Counted from the stretch's first letter, positions 33,755 through 45,899 are shown. The stretch is DNA of 64,000 bases from Cryptomeria japonica (GCF_030272615.1 NC_081406.1:478792900-478856899), one strand, 5' to 3'. Program-made: numbers and translations. Notes: generated by a model from the letters alone, not told the origin.

Positions 33755-34117
33755 CACCACATCCTTGTCAGCATCTTTCACCTGATGAGTGTTCAGGTCG
33801 AAGTGTTCTCCCACAACCAATGCAAATTCAGGATCATGAGCTGCAACATGAAAAGATGTATACTTGTGCAATTATGACCTTATCAAACTAGTCATATGAG
33901 ATGGATCTTTCTTGCATCTATCTTCAAAATCCTTCATATCCACATGCCCAATTTTAGTATCTTTGAGCTCCACCACATTATAGTCCATCGAGCATTCAAA
34001 GAACATATTCAAGTACTTATCATACTTGTACTTCATCTTTTTGTATATAGGTTTTCCTGGTGATGGATCTGTCTGACTAGGAGAGGCCTTTAGTTTGCTT
34101 ATGGATGACTTGGACAT
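33755..34117 (-). pseudogene. Gene F, N-terminal part
   Basis: The ATG at 34117 opens 81 codons (start MSKSSISKLKAS, then KYDKYLNMFFECSMDYNVVE). After a TAG at 33872 the translation continues with further stops to the B insertion at 33754. The remainder of the gene is at 4082-6768. The downstream architecture suggests the second protein of another pol-less element, but the N-terminus shows no close similarity to those of A, B and E. Confidence 0.5.
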
Positions 34118-34261
34118 CTATAAAGATGCTACAGAGAGCATGTTTGCTAGACCCACGATCAGTATTCATCATTAGAAGAACAAACTGGAGATCTAGAATC
34201 AAATAGGACTGAGCGAAAAACTAAGTTGAAAAAGGCTCAAAGGGTAAAACAATGAAACTGG

Positions 34262-34378
34262 CATGTCGGGGTTTAAAAACCAACCTCCTGGTTGCAAGGT
34301 GGAGGAACTGGTATGTCGAGTTTCAAAACCCGACATGCTAGTTCAAAGGAAAAACATATAACTGACAGGTCGGGCCAT
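34262..34378. repeat. Imperfect-palindrome array, left piece
   Basis: It contains CATGTCGGGGTTT...ACC and, at 34312-34337, TATGTCGAGTTTCAAAACCCGACATG-type inverted repeats, the last unit being cut at GACAGGTCGGG by element G. The array continues at 50719. Confidence 0.75.
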
Positions 34379-37300
34379 TGGTTCCCAAAAATGGATGGGT
34401 TTGCACTGCCATTGGGCAGAGACCAAGTTGATTCCTCCAAATATCTATGGAGAGCCACCTCCAACTATCAATATTTGTTAGGCTTGGACCAACATTAACA
34501 AGGATGCAGAATCCTTCTACACTTTGGGCTCTGTTGCTGAGAGGGTGATCCCTTCAGTGAATCTCCTGCTCTCTGCAATGATACTCAGAAATTAACTGAA
34601 AACAAAGCAGATTATCTCATGAAAGGACTCAAAAAAAAGGGAGAATGCTCAAGGATGGCAAGTCATTCAGTGATCCTAAACCTTAAGATGGAGTATGAGA
34701 AAGTGTGGGACAACTTTTAGAAAATACATAAAACTTAACAAATGATATTCTGATATTTATGAAATTTGTAGAGATTCGTTAGTTGAAAACAAAACAAGGT
34801 TGATAAACAAAACCAGTTACAAGCATTGATTGGTGCCTTATTCCATTGGGAACCTAAGAGATATAAAACATAGATCTAAAAGTGCGAGAGAATTTGATCC
34901 GATAACATAAAATATGAGATGATATTGCCTTACAATATATCTCATTTGGAACCCTAACCCAGAACTACTTACTAAAATCCTTGCATAAGTCCTATCATTC
35001 TGCAACTCCATTTAAGTGATTTAATTGACCCCTTGGGCCGAAGCATGAATAAAAAGCTACATACATCATAACAATGCACTAAATAAAACAAATCCTTGAT
35101 TTCTTTCATTTAAAGAATTGATAGAATCATGCAATGGAGAGAAAAGGGTTGGAATTCTATTTTTGTTTAAACAAAATGCTATCTCTGTGACAAGATAAAA
35201 TTTATGCATAACTCCTTCAAGAACCTGTACAAAATTTGACACTAAAATATTTCTTTATTTGCTCTGTAAAATATTTTACAGCTTGTTTGCTTCACTTTGA
35301 CTCACTACTGGAAACAGACTAGGAAAAAACTCAAGGAACAAGAAAACTGAACCTACAAGACATTTCCAACAAATCTGAACCCTTCTTCTGGCCATGATTT
35401 TCCTTTTTATAGAATTAAAGGGAGTGACAACCTTCCAGCTAGAAGACACATGTTAATAGCAGATTCATTCTTAACAATTATCCATAAAAGGTCGTATGCA
35501 ATTTTGTTACAAAAATGTTTACATGTCCATGTGCTGCCACCTATGAATCATCGGTCTTAACTGAAAATTGGCAAGGGCAAAAACCATTTGAACCATGTTG
35601 TTATCACCCCGACACCTTCAAGTGGAGTGTGAGATGTTGTGATTTTGTCCTATTGAGCATTTCCTTTCTAGAAAAAGGAAACAGGGTCTTGGCAAGAAGA
35701 AAATTCACGTCTAAACTAGAGGAGGAGCTTCAACCTTCATACCCAGGATCAGATGCAGTGGGAGGGGGAGTTAGAGGGTAAAAATAATATGTTTGGGAGG
35801 GTTCACAACTTCCATGTAGCTACATGGATGGATTTTTACCACTCCCTACCTAGACATGTTCCTATTTCATTCCTTTGTGGGCTCTCTCTCATAACCCCCT
35901 GCCATCCAGTGACAAAGTAAACACAGAGGTTGTGTCATGCATGACCTTTCTTCATAAGAAAAGGCTTTCACACCCCCTCTGGAAATCCTTCCCACTTTCA
36001 CATCCCCTTTGGCAATAGACATACTCACACATGAGAGAAAAATTCCATCTAGTATCAAAGAGTATATTGCAACTCCATATACAAGCTTTCTCAAACATCA
36101 TTCCCTTTACAAAAGGAAAAACTACATTCAGAAAAGGAAAAGGCTTCATACTCTCCTACCAATTTGATCACCACCTTGCTATATTTATAGTTGAACAATA
36201 CTTCATCAAGTAGTGCCTATTCATGAAACATAATCACTCTGGTGCTCTTAATTCACTCTGCCAGCTATGGACACTAGAATTCATGCATATCGCATCCACT
36301 GTATTCTTCTATCAAGGTTCATCTGATGCGAGTGATTTTATCCTAATTTTATTCTTCTATCAAGGTTCATCTGATGCGAGTGATTTTATCCTAATTTTAT
36401 TCTTCCATGGGTTTACATTCTTCTACTTTACGATCTTTGCCAACAAGAAAATCTTGGAATTCATCAGAGAACTCATGATCCATCACACTTGAATCAGAAG
36501 CTTATCCAAATCCTTTCACATCTCTGAGATATCATCCTTGCCTTGTCAAATCGGTCCTTTGGTCAATAGAAAATTTGAAAATAATCCTCCTAGACTGGGT
36601 TGGCATCAAAATCTCCCAACTGGTCACTAATCATCCTAAGTGGACAAGTTTGTATCCCATTCATTCTACCTTTCCCATGTAAGCTATGATTGGTGCCTTC
36701 TATGATCCCTCCTAATTTCTCATTTGAAACTCAACTGTAGATCTCACCCAGCTTGGCAAATCTAAGTCATTGGTTGCTGACGCGACATTTTTCCTTCCAT
36801 CTGTATCAACGGCCCCACCAAATCCCAACTAAATAGATCCATATCATCTTTCAATCAAACTCTGTCAGCAACCTCGCCATAGGTCTTCCTGGTCATCTGG
36901 GGACACATGGCTTCATCTTGTGATGCCATAGTCCATAACATCCTTGCAACTTCCATCGCAGGAATATGGGGCCGTCAGATCTATTCAAACTTTACTGCTT
37001 TGCATAATTCCCTTTAACTCCTCTAGAATTAAAAATCAAGCAACTTTTACCTCAGGACAAAACATCTCCGTTCATTTTAAACATGTGCAAATGGATGGGA
37101 ATGTTAGTAGACCAACCTTTACCGCCTGAGAACTAGTAACACAATGCTTCAACTGGTTATACTACCAACCTTGTCAGTTTCTATTGAAAACATGTGACAC
37201 AATCTCGCGGTCTTTATCATCCTCACACCTTTGATCATGGGGAAGCACAAATCGTTGGACTCATTCTGTCTTTGGCAAATGGTCAAAATACTTAGGAATT

Positions 37301-37641
37301 TTAGGCTTAGGTAAATTAGGGGCATAAATTTTTAAAAGGAGACCATTCATAAGGAAATTTTTTGCAACTTAGGAAAAATCACATTTCATAAACCGGTTGA
37401 CCATCACTTAATAATTAGGGATATAAATGGCCCCGCCCATGGTAAACAACCCTTGGCTTTAACTTGGAAAAAGTAACAACATAATATATCATTGCTAGGG
37501 TTTTCTTCACAAAACATAAGAAACTTTAATAAACCCTAATCCCTAGATCTTGGATCATTTACAGAGGATACAAATAAAACCAGAAAATCAATATTTGAGC
37601 TTAAAATTGAAGATTTCATACAACCAATTTTCAGAGCTATC
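34379..37641 (-). repeat. 3' LTR (long direct repeat) of element G, 3263 bp
   Basis: It starts TGGTTCCCAAAAATGG and ends CAGAGCTATC, as does 41045-50718. It holds the empty site of E at 34936-34940 (TATAT), a private 52-bp tandem duplication near 36303-36406, and a segment of about 137 bp near 35263-35398 that is missing from the other copy. Small ORFs conserved between the copies (for example 36094-35867) are not convincing genes. Confidence 0.75.
36303..36406. repeat. 52-bp tandem duplication private to one G LTR
   Basis: Two exact copies of a unit containing TTCTATCAAGGTTCATCTGATG lie head to tail. The matching place in the other LTR (about 49424-49480) has one unit. Confidence 0.85.
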
Positions 37642-38461
37642 GATGGCTCTAGTTGGGGATGCTCATTTCATAGGAATGAGATGAGAGACCATAATATTTG
37701 AGCGAAGTAGACCAACTACAGGGTAGACCAAAAAGAAATTACCCGGACAAGGTAACTTTAACAGAAAGGAAACTACACTACCAAAGCCAACCTAACTAAT
37801 GCTCATGGATAACAACTACTTCAAGAAAAGTAGAACCTCAAAAATTGTCCATGAACAGACAGTTTAAGAGAGAACTTATTTATAATTCTATTGGGCATAG
37901 AGTTAGAAAAATGGCATGCAAGCTCAAACCACAAATGATGGCCTAATGCCATCAGCCAATGTCAACCAATGCTTTCCTCTATCATAAGCATGATTTTCTT
38001 CTGAAAGCATCAAATGCAATTTAATAACATAAGTGGAAAACCATTTTTCAAACTTTCTAGCTACTTTCATCCAACCACTATGATTAATTTTATCACTGCA
38101 ATTACTGCTTAAAATATGAAACTTGTGCAATGATATAGAATATTTTTTATTTTGTGACATATGTGTTGTACTGAACATAGCACACATCATGACTGCAACC
38201 GATATCCTTTTTTGCAAAAGCATCATCTTGTTGAAAAAGGAAAATCTCATATTCTGGTACATAACTGAGAAAACATGCCTCACTTGTAATATCAGCATGC
38301 CTACTAAAATAGAGACTCTCTAAAAAATCCACCTTCTTATTGATCATAACAAGCAAATTGTTATCAAGGGGAAGAAAAGGATCAGATATGACCTCTATAA
38401 ATATTTCACCCTCTTGTTATGTATCCAATTTAATATCAACAATATCAACAATAGGTGAAAA
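37642..38461 (-). other. 3' interior of element G, no gene seen
   Basis: Short minus-strand frames exist (38298-37924) but match nothing I recognise. No long purine tract adjoins the LTR. Confidence 0.4.
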
Positions 38462-39064
38462 TTAATCATTGTTACCTATGTTTAAATAAGGTATTACACC
38501 TTTATCTTTATAATAATCCATTTCAGAAGTTGATACAATAATATCCAGATTCTTAGTTGTTTCTTCATACAATGGGTTAAGAACAATATGAAAACCCTTC
38601 TCCAACATATTATAACAAAGCACCAATTGATCTTCGTCTGCATCTTCATCAAATAATACATTGATATTTTCACTAAAATCATTGCTCTTCTTATCTTCAG
38701 TTTCATCAGGAATCAAGGAATCAGAATCTAAATTGGACTAACACGAAACAATATAATCCCCATTATTTGAATGTTCCATGTTAAGATATTAATAAGCCCC
38801 ATCAAAGCTACCATCATCATTCTGATTCTTTTGAACTAGATTCCTCTCAAACATAGAGGTCAACTCTGGGATATATTGGAAATGAGAGCAGTTTATAATA
38901 GTCCAGTCCTCAATGCTAGAAATAGCTTGTATTAGGAAAACGTCCTCATTTGTACACATCATGCATCTTTTTATCCCAATAATTTTATTAACTAAAATTG
39001 GTGGGATCTTATCATCTGAATTCTCATCATCATATATGACTGACTCTTGAGAGATTGAATTCAT
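38462..39064 (-). pseudogene. Acidic downstream part of the G polyprotein
   Basis: Two minus-strand segments in the same frame (39064-38789 and 38716-38462) are rich in Asp/Glu/Asn/Ile. One has CMMCTNEDVFLIQAISSIEDW and the other FDEDADEDQLVLCYNMLEKG. They lie after gag and are likely remnants of its C-terminal extension. No enzymatic motif was seen. Confidence 0.35.
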
Positions 39065-39339
39065 ATCATCATAATCCTACATACTTGCATCAATATTAGA
39101 CATAACACTTTCCAATTCTTTATACTCATTGTTGGATTTATCTGAAACACGAGACCGCAAACAAATATCCTACAAGATGCTCTTCCTAGAGAAATTATTG
39201 TTGATGTCATTTAGTAAAGTGATTGACACCATATCCATCTCTACATCTAATATATCAGATAGTTTTTTATTAACCTCTTCCTTATCAATATGAGGAATAA
39301 CCACTGTTTGGGACAAGTTCTCTTCACTCATATTTTTAT

Positions 39340-40175
39340 TCAAATCATAATTAATAGTAGGGCTAATGTCATCAATTGGGATATAAGGGCCTTGATATGT
39401 TCAGATTTATGCTTTACTTCAACCTCTAATATCTTAGGATAACATACCCTTGCAGATAGATAACCCTTAGGGATTCCATATCTTAAGTTATTCTCAATAT
39501 CCATTGCTATCCTATAAGCTTGATGCAAGGTTTTAGGATCCTTATCTCTCAAAAAATAACTCTCTTCCTCATCAAATGCAACCAAATAAACCACCAAGAA
39601 CATTATATCATTTGGTCTATAACTGATAGGAATGTCATCCAATGCCCTAGCAAACCTGAGATTAAAAGCAGGTACTAACTCATCTTCTTCTTTCTGGATA
39701 CTCATGAATGTTTTCATAACTAAGCTTGGATTAAATTCTTTCACCAAATTGTTCCATGAATACTACCTTCAACTCATCCCATAATGAGATAGAACATACT
39801 GGCATGTAAGAAAACCAGTCTCTGGCATTTTCCTTCAAAGACTGAACAAACAACTTCATGAAAACATCTTCCTGATTTATCTCAAAATCTTCCATTAACT
39901 CATAAAACACCTGCAAATGTTGTTGTGTTTAAAATTGATCATTTAGCAAACTCATACCAGTACATTGTATCCTAGTAATTATTCCCTAACCCCTACAGGA
40001 ACAGGATTTGGGAAACCTTGAATACCTTTAAAATTCAATGGCTTATATCTTTCCATAAAGAAAGCTTTACGGTGATTTGATAGAGGTTGGACATTTGTAT
40101 TTGTCATTTCATAGGGAAGCACAAGTGCATGATACATATTTTCACTTATTTCCCTATTTCTTTCCTTTTTTCCAT
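39340..40175 (-). pseudogene. Gag (Retrotrans_gag-type domain) of element G, frame-shifted
   Basis: The minus-strand translation begins near 40175 (MYHALVLPYEMTN, then YKPLNFKGIQGFPNPVP). The capsid-like domain follows at 39916-39731: VFMKLFVQSLKENARDWFSY, then SLWDELKVVFMEQFG. This Ala-Arg-Asp-Trp-Phe plus Trp-Asp/Glu-Glu-Leu pattern is typical of plant Ty3/gypsy Gag. A frameshift near 39740 leads to the continuation at 39747-39340 (FNLRFARALDDIPISY, then LRYGIPKGY). Stops between 40060 and 39916 also break it. Its position after the PBS fits gag. No pol follows, so the element is non-autonomous or deleted. Confidence 0.75.
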
Positions 40176-40918
40176 AAATATTAAACTATCACATTGTAAG
40201 GGATCAAAACACACTCCATCTAATCTCACATAGAAAATGGAAACTGAATCACAAGATTATGTAAAATAATCACTAACATTCTCTTCCTTAGTGCTTCTTT
40301 CACTCTTTAGGGAACATTTTTTACACACAATTTTCATGAAAACACACTTGACTCATGAAAATGTTGAAGCTATTGCTGCTTTCTTTAACCTTGGACTTGC
40401 AAAATCACCTTCAATCCTTCAAATCCTTAACACTGATCTTTTGATAGAGTTGCCACCTCCTTGCAGAGGATAAATACTCAAACAACTAGAATTCCTTCAC
40501 AGGTCAGATTTGTTTCAACACAACACTGCAACACTTCCTTATCATTAGATGGCATTATTGAATCCATCCTCAACTTGTCAGGGAACTTCATCATAAGAGC
40601 TCAAATCTGATTCACCTATACTACAAATTTTGTGGTTCTTCTTCAAGCAAATGCACACTAGTGCATAGATCTCAGAGTTGCCACTCACAACTTGTGAGGT
40701 ATTACATATCATCTTGAAAACTGGACAGATCTAAACCAAACTCTATAGAAAATGAACTATAGTAGATTTCCCAGCAATATTTATGAGAATTGACTCAAAC
40801 CGACAAGAGACAAGTTAAGAAGCTTTTCACTCTATGGGCAAAAGTTTTAGTCCTACAATGTGGTAGCAATGCTCAACCATCAAATCACAAAAGACCCAGA
40901 CAACTTTATGCAACATTT

Positions 40919-40952
40919 CCCAGTAGAGTCACCATTTTTGTTGGTGACTCGG
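40919..40952 (-). other. Second PBS-like motif in element G
   Basis: The minus strand reads ACAAAAATGGTGACTCTACTGGG, a better match to a TGG-starting PBS than the one adjoining the LTR. The two lie about 90 bp apart. Confidence 0.45.
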
Positions 40953-41020
40953 AAGGGATAATCTCGACTATATATTTAGGCAAATCATTTTACTAGAGAT
41001 TATTTACATTTCATATTTTT

Positions 41021-41044
41021 CCCCAGCGGAATCACAATTTTTGT
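41021..41044 (-). other. PBS-like site adjoining the 5' LTR of element G
   Basis: The minus strand reads ACAAAAATTGTGATTCCGCTGGGG directly after the LTR end GGGAACCA. It resembles the TGGTGACTCCGCTGGGG-type site of Tat/Ogre-like elements, with two changes. Confidence 0.55.
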
Positions 41045-41606
41045 TGGTTCCCAAAAATGGATGGTTTACACTGCCACTGGGCAAAGAACAAGTTGATTCC
41101 TCCAAATATCTATGGAGAGCCACCTCCAACTATCAATATTCATCAGGCTTGGACCAACATTAATAAGGATGCTAAATCCTTCTATACTTTGGGCTTTGCA
41201 GGACCCGAGAGGGTGATCTCTTTAGTGAATCTCTTGCTCTCTGCAATGATACTCAGGAATTAACTAAAAACAAAGAAGATTATCTCATGAAAGGACTCAA
41301 TAGAAAGGGATTGTGCTCAAGGATGGCAAGTCCTTCTATGACGCTCAACCTTAAGCTGGAGTATGAGAAAGGGCGAGACAACTTTCACAAAATACATAAA
41401 ACTTAACAAATGATATTCTTATATTTATGAAATTTGTAGAGATTCGGCAGTTGAAAATAAAACAAGCCTGATAAACAAAACCAATTACAAGCATTGAATA
41501 GTGTCTTATTCCATTGGGCACGTGAGATATATAGAACATAGACCTAGAAGTGACAGAATTTGATCTGATAACATAAAATATGAGATGATATTGCCTTACA
41601 ATATAT

Positions 41607-42411
41607 TGTTAGGATTCCCACAGATACTAAGAGGGGGGGGTGAATCAGTATCTAACCGGTTATAGAATTTTCTTAACTTAAAACATGTAGAGCATATTAA
41701 TACTGTGTACCAGTAAGCAGAAAGTAATGCAATAAATAGAGATAAAAACAACCACATGAAAAACACACCATAACACAAGGATTTAACGAGGAAACCCGGT
41801 GTGGGAAAAACCTCGATGGGATTTGTGACCCACAATATTCACTTACTAGCCAATAAGAGAATATTACTGCTACAAGAGGGGCCTGCACATGCAGGAAGGC
41901 CAATTGCCTAGAGCTCACAACTCAAATACAAAATGGGAAGTCTCACTGACTTACAAAAATGGATTATATAAATCTAGTGTCTTGTACTGCTTCAAGATAG
42001 CATCTATAATGCCAGATCTAGTACCGTTTTCTGCTCTGCTTCTTACATAAATCCTTAACCTATAATTCGCATAATAAGTCTGCCTTATTTCACCTAATAT
42101 CTTTTTCTTCATATCTTACAAATGTTCTACAATGATCTCTCTTATATAAGAGTCATTTTACAACTTGCCAAGTCGGCTTACAAAGATTTTACAATAATAA
42201 ACAAAATATAATATAACAAAAAATCTTGTTGGCCTTTGTGTTGGTATGCTTCCTTTCATTGTTGGCGCCAGTGATGTGAGTGTCAGTGTAGAGTCTAATC
42301 TTGCTAGTGCTGGTGGAATGCCTTGCCGGTGCCATAGGATTGTAAGGTTTCCATCAATGACAAAACCTTCAATCACCTACAATGTCTCATTGGAGTGTGC
42401 ATATGCCAACA
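41607..42411 (-). repeat. 3' LTR of element E (805 bp)
   Basis: It runs TGTTAGGATTCCC...GCCAACA. Compared with the 5' LTR it has about 46 bp more near 41665-41710. The U5 hairpin is at 41622-41653, with one mismatch in the stem. Confidence 0.95.
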
Positions 42412-42438
42412 ATCTCCCCCTCTGGCATTGATGGCAAC
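42347..42438. other. Inverted repeat bracketing the E PPT-LTR junction, with the PPT
   Basis: Arms 42347-42362 (GTTTCCATCAATGACA) and 42423-42438 (TGGCATTGATGGCAAC) pair at 14 of 16 positions. The PPT complement is at 42412-42422. A second C-run of the same type (ACTCCCCCTTTGGCATCAATG) lies at about 42568-42588. Confidence 0.7.
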
Positions 42439-42623
42439 ACTCATGAGAAAATTCAAAAGTGTATCCAAAACTTGTAATCCAAAAATGTTTCCAAAAATAT
42501 GTTATCAAAAATATAAGAGCTCCCCCTGAGTAAATAAGTCTTCTACTGGTTATTTTCTCATACTACTACTCCCCCTTTGGCATCAATGACAAAGGTTGTC
42601 AAGATGTCACTAGAGTTGTAGTC

Positions 42624-45600
42624 TCAACCTTGTAACTGGGTGGTTACAATTTGAAAAATATCTCCCAAAATCAAGTTTATAATTTCCATAAACTTCTTGT
42701 TGTCCTTTATTGTTGTCCCTGTTCTTTGAACTGTACCGGTGAGGTGCTGCATATGCTCTGCCAGTGTTCTTTGTCCTTGTACTAGTGCCTCAGATATTTC
42801 CTTCTGTAATGATGCTAGATAGTCCAATCTTGGACTCAGTCTTAGTCTCAAATTCTTTGCCTTATTTACTATTCTCTCCTTTTCTCTTTCTAGATTCAGT
42901 AACTCTTCCTCAAAGCCTATTATCTTTTGCTCAAAAACTGATAATGTATCAGGTGAATTAACAAAATTGTCAGCAAGTTTATTGATTTCATCCTGTGCCT
43001 TGCTCATTTTCTTATCTATGTCTACTATCAAAAATTTTGTCTTGCAAGTATCTTTGTACAAAGTTTTAAATTCCTTCAATATGTTACATAGTTCCGGTAG
43101 AAGTGTGTCAAACTCCCTAGTACACTTCTTTATTTGATCTTCAAATAATTTATGTTTTTCAATTTCCAACCTATCTTTGAATGCCCGTTCCTTTATTTGT
43201 TCAACTGTCACTGTGTTGTCAGTAATGTACTTTGACAAAGTGTCAAGTTGACTCAAACAATCCTTATTATCTATGTTGCATTTAGGAGCTATCATCCTTA
43301 AAATTGGGATTGTGTCATCTATAGCTTTATAAGCTTGTGAACTACAATCAGTTATTTTCTTCAAGGAATATAAAAGAACTTCAGTTATATTTGTTGATTT
43401 GTAACCTGTTGAGGAGGAACCAACATTCTGAATTCCATTGGTGGAGGAAGTAATCATGCTTGTAGTGACCTCTGGTAGGTCAGTTGGTGTTTCCATTTCC
43501 TTAAGCAATGGTTTTTGATCTTCTCCTGTTGCTGGTGGCACTATTTCCATGTGAATCTATTCCTATTCCAAAGCCTATTTCTCTGCTTGTCTCTCTATTT
43601 GTTGCTATGTTTTAGTCTCAGTCTGAATCTCTACCTATTGCTCTGTGTTATCAACTTCAACTTTTCTTTCAGTATTGTCAATGCTATCAGTTGTCGGTGG
43701 CTCACTAGCCATATCTGTCTTGCCGGTTGTATCTTTGTCTATCATAATGTTGAACTTTTGTGTATCAACATCAACTGTGTATAGTACTTCGGGATTAGGA
43801 TTTGTATCCTCTATGTCCATAGTCTCATCTTCTGGTTGATCTTCAGTAGCTATTACCGGTGATGTAATTGGATGCGGTGGGAGTAAGTTGTCTTTTACTT
43901 TGATGCTCGAAGGTCCACCAACCTTTCCTTTTCCTTTGTCTCTTTCCTTCTGGTATACCTTTATTGGTTTGGGGTTCCTGTACTCTTCCTATTTTTCTTT
44001 CTCCACAAGGAATATGTCCCATGCATTTTCTGTTTCTTCTGTTACCTCTTTTACTCTTCCAACCATTAGTGTAATATGTTGGTGTGCAGTAGAGAATACT
44101 GACCAGTTGGCCTTTGCAATCAGATCAGCTATCTCCTTAGGTGAGTTTACTGGGTAAACAACAAGTAATTTTTGAATTTTGATTTTCTTATCAAGCTCTA
44201 CAATAGCTTGTCTTCTTGCTTCCAGTCTTTTGAATAGTTCATCTAGTAGTTCATCTACAACTTCCATCAGAAACTTATTATAGATATCCAAGTGTAAAAT
44301 AACATTGTTTTCAACTTTTTCTTTTTCATCTGTTGACAGTGTATCATAGACCTTTCCTATGTTCTTGAGTTTCCCTTCCTCTGTGATTTCATTTAGCAAT
44401 TTGTCAAGAGGGGCCATGTTTTGTTTAGTCTTCTTCTTCTTTGGTGTTGTCTTTCTAACCAGAGACCTCACTGCCTGTTGTTTTTGTCTATTCCTTCTAG
44501 GCGAGGGTATGGATGTCGGTGAAGGATCCCTTTTCCTTACAACTCTTTTGAAGGTTGTAGGCATTTCATTCTCTGAAGAAGTAGCTACTGGTGATAGGTG
44601 AGTCTCAGGCTGTAGAGTTTCTAACTCATCCTCAGTGATACCGGTTTGTTTCAGTACATCTTCTTTAATAGCCTTAGCCTATCTAGAACCTCTTCTCACA
44701 ACTGCTTCAACCTTTTTCACTCTCTTCTTAGATTGAATTTGACTTTCTATGGTCTCAGCACTACCAAATACTTCTTCCTTAGGTTCATTTGGTGCTTCCA
44801 AAAGTGCTTTAGCATAAGTCTCAATGATATGATCATTGGTTTCATAACCCATCTCTGTTACCCAAATTGTTCTAGGGATAACTGCTTCCATCCAGATCTT
44901 ATCCTTTTTTATTACAAAACATATATCATCCTTGTATTTGTTAACAATTTCCTATGATACTCTGATCCTTTTGTTCATCCTAACCTTTAGTGCTTGAAAA
45001 TAGTCATGAATATTCTTTTCTTTGTTTTCACCCATATTGTTGAATAGGTCTGTTAATTGTTTTCCTACCGGTATATCAAATCCAAGGTTCTTATGGCCAA
45101 TACCGGGAACCTGTTTGGTTATATGTAGCATTAAGCATACAAGTAAATTACCAAATTTGAAAGTTCCTTTCTTATCCTTCTTGATTTTGCCTAAGTTATC
45201 AATCAACTCATCTTTTAACCATTCACATACATCAATTTTTACATTGTCTTTAATCATGTCATAAGCACTCTTAATGCATAAACTGGAAACAGAGTTAAGT
45301 CCGTTTACATGAGTTGCTTTGTACCCTAAAATCATGCTAACAAATCTCACATTTATATCAGTCACATCATTAACCCTCATAGACCTTCTGTCTGATGTTG
45401 CACCAGTTAAGTTCATTACCAGGTCATTGGAGACCTTCTTAGTCTTGTCAAGTCTATTACTGGTGGAAGGTAACCCTATTACTGCTTTCACAGCTTCCTT
45501 TGTAATTTTGTGACATGAATCAAGCCAAAAGAATGAACCATGTACCCTGCTTAAAACTATCCTAATCACTTCCTTGCAAAATTCAGGAATGCAGAGGATT

Positions 45601-45899
45601 TCAGTGAATCCTAGGGTTTCAACAACTTTATGTTCAGGTTTTACATTTTTGGAATTGTCACATATAACAGTCTTATACATTCTTTTAATTTCTTTATCTC
45701 CTAATTCCTCTATGTTGCAATGAATGTATATTCTGGGATGTTCTGCATAAACAACTCCTTTTGGAATTTGGGAAAAGGCACCTATATTGTCATCTTTCTT
45801 AGCTACCTCGAGAACTAGTTGAAATACGGGCCTAGGGAATTTTATAACCTCGACTACTGTAGGGTTTTCTATGAATTCAGGTGTAGAGGAGGATGCCAT
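42624..45899 (-). pseudogene. Element E second gene: ~1,092-codon frame interrupted only by TAG codons
   Basis: The ATG at 45899 starts a frame that stays in phase to 42624. It is broken by TAG at 44954-44952, 44681-44679, 43991-43989, 43637-43635 and four more between 43634 and 43551; no frameshift, TAA or TGA was found before the end. Residues 1-330 form the conserved N-terminal domain (RIYIHCNIEELG, IVLSRVHGSFFWLD, KITKEAVKAVIGLPSTSNRL, SMRVNDVTDINVR, FGNLLVCLMLHITKQVPGIG). Next comes a Lys/Arg/Pro-rich segment (SPRRNRQKQQAVRSLVRKTT), a helical region (RLEARRQAIVELDKKIKIQK), a KDKGKGKVGG-type basic patch, an acidic stretch and a long coiled coil to the end (LLNLEREKERIVNKAKNLRL). I do not recognise the N-terminal domain. 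It is shared with A and B. Confidence 0.8.

Noticed and set aside
35867-36094. Small ORF of 75 codons conserved between the two G repeats (also 49214-48987)
   Set aside because: Conservation follows from the LTR duplication itself. There is no recognisable domain, and other frames in the same place are open as well.
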